Shown: positions 60,055 through 64,000 of the stretch, one piece after another
How positions within the stretch are numbered: the first letter of the stretch is position 1
Layout: each line of letters opens with the position of its first letter
From: Roseateles_B sp051857535
GTDB taxonomy: Bacteria; Pseudomonadota; Gammaproteobacteria; Burkholderiales; Burkholderiaceae_C
DNA: 64,000 bases
Direction of reading: 5' to 3'
NCBI RefSeq assembly: GCF_051857535.1
Contig: NZ_JBPZGY010000003.1
Span: 465,296 to 529,295, forward strand
Program-made: the position numbers and the translations under genes
The notes under the pieces: model-generated
The model's input: only the letters and a program-made list of their open reading frames with translations
Told to the model about the DNA's origin: nothing
Databases searched by the model: none

Positions 60055-63000
60055 TCAGATCAGCGGCACGATGCGGTTCAGCTCGTCGTCCTCGCCAGGC
60101 GCCTTGCGCATCGGCACCAACTGGTGGTGCAGCACGCCATGGCTGCCCGGCTGGGTGACGCCATCTCCGAGCAGGTGGCCTGCAGGACCGGCCAGAACGT
60201 CGCCCAGGCTCAACTTGGGCTCGCCTCCGGACTTGCCGTGCTCATGCGTGGCTGTCTGCGCCTCGCCCGTGCCGGCGTCGCCACTGCCGGCCTGGCCGGT
60301 GTCCTTGGCGAACCAGACGTCGGCCATGTCATGCGTCTTGCCGTCGCTGGTCGTGTAGCCGGAGACCAAACCCACCAGATTGCCGTTGTTCATCGCCGTG
60401 CTGGTCTGCGCCTGCAGGTCCAGCGAGGTGATGCCCAGGTCCGCGATGGATTTCAGCTCGCCCGCATCAGACTTGCCGTCGTGATTGGCGTCCACCCAGA
60501 TCTTGAGCTGGCCGAACTGGGCGTCGGTAGACGTCAGCTTGCCGTCGTGGTTGCTGTCCATCGCGGCCATGGCCTGGTAGCCGTTGACCGCGCGGCTGCC
60601 GTCCGCCATCACGGTGCCGCTGCCGAACAGCTCCTTGCCGTCGTTGATCTGGCCGTCGCCGTTGCGGTCCATGACCAGCAGGCCGTCATTGCCGCCCACC
60701 CAGCCCCACTTCTGGACGTTGCCCGTGCCGTTCAAGTCGAAGTTCACGCCCTGGGCGGCAGCCGTCGTCGAGACGCCGTTGCCGTCCAGGTCCAGCACGA
60801 TGGGCGAGGTCAGCCACAGCGCGTCAAGCTGCGAGCCCGTCATCGCGTGGATGGCCTCGGTGGTCAGCGCGCTGAACTGGGTCATGTTCAGCTTGGCGAT
60901 GTCCTCCGACTCCAGGCCCAGCACCTGCTCCGTCGTCAGGCTGTGGATCTGTTCTGTGGTCAGGCCAGCAATCTGCGAAGTGGTCAGCGCCTTGATGTCA
61001 TCGCTGGCGAACTGCGCGAACTGTTCCGTCGTCAGTGTATGGATCTGCGCAGAGCTGAAGGCCGCGATCTGCGTCGTGCTCAGCGCGTTGATGTCATCGC
61101 TGCTGAAGGTGCCGAGCTGGTCGGTGGTGAGCGCCAGCACCTGGGAGGTGGTCAGCGCTGCGATGTGCTCGGTCCCGAGGGCCGAGAACTGCTCCGTCGA
61201 GAGCGCATGCAGGGCAGAGGTCGACAGCAGCTTGATGTCATCGCTGCTGAAGGCGACCATGTCGGCGCTGTCGATGCCCTTCACCTGTGCCGAGGTCAGC
61301 AGGCCGATCTGCGTGCTGGTAAAGGCGTCGATCTGATCCGAGCCGAAGGCGGCCATATCGTCCGATTGCAGGGCGCGGAAGGCTGAGGTGCTCAGGGCGC
61401 GAATGTCATCCGACGAGAACGTCACGATCTGCTCGGAACTCATCACGCCAACCTGTGCAGCGCTCAGTGCGGCCACCTGGTCCGAGGCCAAGGCCTGGAC
61501 GTCAGCGGTCTCCCACTTGCTGAGCTGAGTGGTCGTCAGCGCTGCGATCTGCACCACTCCCAGCGTCGGTACCTGATCACTGGTCAGGGCGTTCAGCTGG
61601 TCACTGCTCAAGGCGCGGACCGCGAAGGCATTCAGGGCTCGCAGGTCGTCCGTCTGCATCGCCGCGATCATGCCCACGCTGATGCCTGGCACTTGGACCG
61701 AAGTCAGGGCCGCCATCTGGGCAGTACCCATGGCATTGAAGTCGTCCGAGCCCATCGCATTGATCTGGGCCGAACTCAGCGCCGCCACCTGGGTAGCCGT
61801 CAGTGCGGCCACCTGGTCGGAGGTCAGCGCCACGAACTGATCCGTCGTGAAGTTGCGCAGGGCCGAAGTGCTCAGGGCGCGGAGGTCATCCGTGGCCAGC
61901 GCTGCGATCTGATCGGTCTGCAGGCCGGCAATCTGACTGGAGGTCAGGCCGCTGTACTGCGACGTGGTCAGTGCGACCAGTTGGTCGGTGCCCATCGCAC
62001 CCAGCTGGGCGCTGCTGATGCCGCGGATACCTGCGCTGCTGATGGCCTGGAGATCGTCGGTGGCCAGCTTCATGAACTGGTCGGTGCCGATGGCCGCCAC
62101 TTGCGCCGAGGTCATGGCTGCGTACTGGTCGGTGGTGAAGGCCACCAGATCCTCGCTGCCCAGGCCTCGGATCTGCGCGCTGGTCAGCGCATTGACCTGG
62201 GCCGTGGTCAGGGCGGCGAACTGGTCGGAGCTGAGCGTTCCCAGCACGTCGGTGCTGATGGCGCGCAGGGCCGTGGTGCTGATGGCACGCAGGTCCGTGG
62301 TCTCCATCGTTGCCAACTGATCGCTGCTGAAGCCCACGATCTGGCTGCTGGTCAGTGCGGCGGCCTGGGCGGTGGTCAGCGCCACCACCTCGTCCGTCGT
62401 CAGTGCGGCGATCTGTGCGGAACTCAGGCTGCGCAGCGCGGAGGTGTTGAGCGCGGCGAAGTCTTCGGTCTGCAGGGTGCGCAGCTGGTCAGTGCCCAGG
62501 GCCGAGACCTGGGCAGAGCTCAGGACGGCGAACTGATCGCTGCTCAGCGCATTCAGGTCATCGCTGACCATGCCCTTGATCTGGGCGCTCGTGAGCGCAG
62601 CCACCTGGGCCGTGGTGAGGGCGCCGATCTGGTCTGAGCCCAGGGCGCCGATCTGGTCGGTACCCAGCGCCTTGACTGCGGAGGTGCTCAGGGCCCGAAG
62701 GTCGTCGGTCTCCAGTGCGGCGATCTGCTCGGTGCTCAATCCCTTGACCTGGGCACTGGTGAGTGCTGCAGCCTGGGCGGTGGTCAGGGCCTTGATTTCG
62801 TCGGTCGAGATACCACCGAACTGGTTGCCCGGGGTGGTGGCAAGAGCCGCGATCTGGGCCGAGGTCAGAGCCACGATCTGATCGCTGCTCAGGGCGGCGA
62901 TCTGGTCGCTGCTCAGCGCCTTGATGGTGCTGGTGCTGAGTGCGCGGAGATCGTCCGTCTCGATCTTGGCGATCTGGTCGCTGGTGAGGCCGGCGACCTG

Positions 63001-64000
63001 GGCGCTGGTCAGTGCGGCGGCCTGGGCCGTGCTCAGGGCCACGATCTCGTCCGTCGTCAGGGCGGCCAGTTGGGCGGAGTTCATGCCACGCAGGGCCGCG
63101 GTGTTGATGGCTGCGAGGTCTTCGGTCTGCAGCGTCTTGACCTGGTCCGTCGTCAGTGCGCCGACCTGGGCGCTGGTGAGCACCTTGAACTGGTCGGAGC
63201 CCAGGGCATTGAGGTCATCGCTGGACAGGGCGCGCAGCTGGGCGGTGGTCAGGGCTGTGACCTGGGCGGTGGTCAGCGCGCCCAGTTGATCGGAAGTCAG
63301 CTGCGCAAGCTGGTCAGAGCTGAGTGCCTTGATCACCGAGGTGCTCAATGCACGCAGATCCTGGGTCTCAAGCTTGATCAGCTGGTCGCTGGTCAGACCG
63401 CCGATCTGTGCCGATGTCAGGGATGCCGCCTGATCGGTGGACAGTCCGATGATCTGGTCGCTGGTCAGGGCGCTCAGCTGCGCAGAGGTCAGCCCCTTCA
63501 GCGCGGCGGTGTTGATGTTGCCGAAATCATCCGTGGTCATCGTGCGGATCTGATCCGTGCCGATGGCGGCGATCTGGGCCGAACTCAGGACCTTGATCTG
63601 GTCAGAGACCAGGGCATTGAGGTCATCGCTGCCCAGGCTCTTGATCTGAGCCGTCGTCAGCGCGGTGACTTGTGCCGTGGTCAGCGCACCGATCTGGTCG
63701 GAGCCCAGGGCGCCGAGCTGATCAGTGCTCAGAGCCTTGATGGCGGCGGAGCTGATGGCGCGCAGGTCGTCGGTCTCCAGCGAGGCGACTTGATCCGTGC
63801 TCAGTCCGCGGACCTGGCTGCTGGTCAGCGCAGCCGCCTGTGCAGTGGTCAGGGCACGGATGTCATCGGTGGCGAAGCCGCCGAACTGGTTGCCCGGGGC
63901 GGTGGCCAGGGCGGCGATCTGGGCCGAGCTCAGGGCCACGATCTGATCGCTGCTCAGGGCGGCGATCTGGTCGCTGCTCAGCGCCTTGATGGTGCTGGTG
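60055..64000 (-). CDS. Giant 8-residue-repeat protein with C-terminal calcium-binding-type domain (5' end outside the window)
   Basis: About 1314 residues are visible and the frame runs open through the window edge; the codon at 63939 is a GTG within the repeats, not a start. From the edge to about 60825 the protein is made of 8-residue units like ALTTAQVA or GLSTDQIA, arranged in 17-unit (136-residue) superunits. The C-terminal 255 residues carry PIVLDLDGNGVSTTAAAQGV, MDRNGDGQINDGKELFG, MDSNHDGKLTSTDAQFG and WVDANHDGKSDAGELKSI, EF-hand/dockerin-like Ca2+ loops common in RTX-type secreted proteins. The end has a His/Gly-rich stretch and closes ELNRIVPLI. A secreted adhesin or matrix protein is the best guess. 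No type I secretion genes are visible. Confidence 0.85.
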   Translation of the reverse strand, partial: TSTIKALSSDQIAALSSDQIVALSSAQIAALATAPGNQFGGFATDDIRALTTAQAAALTSSQVRGLSTDQVASLETDDLRAISSAAIKALSTDQLGALGSDQIGALTTAQVTALTTAQIKSLGSDDLNALVSDQIKVLSSAQIAAIGTDQIRTMTTDDFGNINTAALKGLTSAQLSALTSDQIIGLSTDQAASLTSAQIGGLTSDQLIKLETQDLRALSTSVIKALSSDQLAQLTSDQLGALTTAQVTALTTAQLRALSSDDLNALGSDQFKVLTSAQVGALTTDQVKTLQTEDLAAINTAALRGMNSAQLAALTTDEIVALSTAQAAALTSAQVAGLTSDQIAKIETDDLRALSTSTIKALSSDQIAALSSDQIVALTSAQIAALATTPGNQFGGISTDEIKALTTAQAAALTSAQVKGLSTEQIAALETDDLRALSTSAVKALGTDQIGALGSDQIGALTTAQVAALTSAQIKGMVSDDLNALSSDQFAVLSSAQVSALGTDQLRTLQTEDFAALNTSALRSLSSAQIAALTTDEVVALTTAQAAALTSSQIVGFSSDQLATMETTDLRAISTTALRAISTDVLGTLSSDQFAALTTAQVNALTSAQIRGLGSEDLVAFTTDQYAAMTSAQVAAIGTDQFMKLATDDLQAISSAGIRGISSAQLGAMGTDQLVALTTSQYSGLTSSQIAGLQTDQIAALATDDLRALSTSALRNFTTDQFVALTSDQVAALTATQVAALSSAQINAMGSDDFNAMGTAQMAALTSVQVPGISVGMIAAMQTDDLRALNAFAVRALSSDQLNALTSDQVPTLGVVQIAALTTTQLSKWETADVQALASDQVAALSAAQVGVMSSEQIVTFSSDDIRALSTSAFRALQSDDMAAFGSDQIDAFTSTQIGLLTSAQVKGIDSADMVAFSSDDIKLLSTSALHALSTEQFSALGTEHIAALTTSQVLALTTDQLGTFSSDDINALSTTQIAAFSSAQIHTLTTEQFAQFASDDIKALTTSQIAGLTTEQIHSLTTEQVLGLESEDIAKLNMTQFSALTTEAIHAMTGSQLDALWLTSPIVLDLDGNGVSTTAAAQGVNFDLNGTGNVQKWGWVGGNDGLLVMDRNGDGQINDGKELFGSGTVMADGSRAVNGYQAMAAMDSNHDGKLTSTDAQFGQLKIWVDANHDGKSDAGELKSIADLGITSLDLQAQTSTAMNNGNLVGLVSGYTTSDGKTHDMADVWFAKDTGQAGSGDAGTGEAQTATHEHGKSGGEPKLSLGDVLAGPAGHLLGDGVTQPGSHGVLHHQLVPMRKAPGEDDELNRIVPLI
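60825..64000 (-). repeat. Nested 24-bp / 408-bp / ~1065-bp tandem repeats
   Basis: The coding repeat unit is 24 bp (8 residues, L at position 2, S/T at 3-4, Q or D at 6, I/V/L at 7). Motifs such as ALTTAQAA recur every 17 units (408 bp). Positions 62821-62935 and 63886-64000 match with about six differences and are identical over the last 63 bases, giving a further period of 1065 bp. The shared ATxPGNQFGG insert marks that larger period. Confidence 0.9.

Noticed and set aside
60825..64000. CRISPR-like or TAL-effector-like array
   Set aside because: The repeats are contiguous, coding and 24 bp with no spacers, and unit length and residues do not match TAL repeats.

Overview
The window is chromosomal DNA from a GC-rich betaproteobacterium of the order Burkholderiales, probably near the Rubrivivax/Leptothrix/Roseateles group. 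The grounds are the block mdh, GntR regulator, sdhCDAB, sdhE, gltA, the DUF2788/DUF2789/DUF2189 proteins, a PEP-CTERM protein, NsrR/NnrS genes and ubiUVT. This placement comes from recognised families and gene order, not from a database search.

Layout. 0.1-9.3 kb: citric acid cycle block. A CoA-ester lyase and malate dehydrogenase run leftward. A GntR/HutC regulator, the succinate dehydrogenase operon, its flavinylation factor and citrate synthase run rightward. 9.3-9.9 kb: non-coding DNA with a long hairpin and a two-part hexamer microsatellite (11 x GCTAGT, then 11 x GCTGGT) just before a Nudix CoA pyrophosphatase gene. 10.7-19.9 kb: housekeeping and regulatory genes (CobD/CbiB-like protein, SDR, pseudouridine synthase, tyrosine phosphatase, MFS pump with its regulator, TPR protein, PAS-PAS-GGDEF cyclase, thioesterase, TlpA-like protein). 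19.9-26.2 kb: a leftward ArsR-controlled operon of RND pump, adaptor, thioredoxin 2, OsmC and two DUF2892 proteins, with a clear inverted-repeat operator. 26.4-29.2 kb: a periplasmic binding protein translationally coupled to a Cache-HAMP-GGDEF cyclase.

29.2-39.6 kb: low-oxygen and nitric-oxide genes. These are an NnrS-like protein, a DUF59 factor, CcoG, NsrR, NnrS and a DUF2249 protein, with FNR-like and NsrR-like sites upstream. Next come a thiamine-diphosphate decarboxylase and ubiT, ubiV and ubiU for oxygen-independent ubiquinone synthesis, with a divergent Crp/Fnr regulator. 39.6-47.2 kb: a free-standing PilJ/NarX-type sensor domain, a decayed GGDEF gene, a GST, a copper-type set (Cys/His-rich small protein, TolC-like lipoprotein, multicopper oxidase) and an orphan ModA. 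47.3-52.4 kb: trehalose metabolism (GH15, a membrane-anchored sensor-like TPS, OtsB).

52.4-55.9 kb is a visibly AT-richer accessory insert next to a tRNA-Ala(CGC) gene. It encodes an ATP-grasp ligase fused to a PLP-dependent decarboxylase, with an overlapping gene for a small Cys-His-Asp papain/transglutaminase-like protein. This two-gene module is the strongest candidate for an undescribed biosynthetic system here. 56.1-59.9 kb: a KynB-like hydrolase, a PEP-CTERM protein, YitT, DUF2788 and DUF2189 proteins. 60.0-64.0 kb: the 3' part of a giant gene made of 8-residue repeats in 136-residue superunits, ending in a calcium-binding-type domain; its start lies beyond the window.
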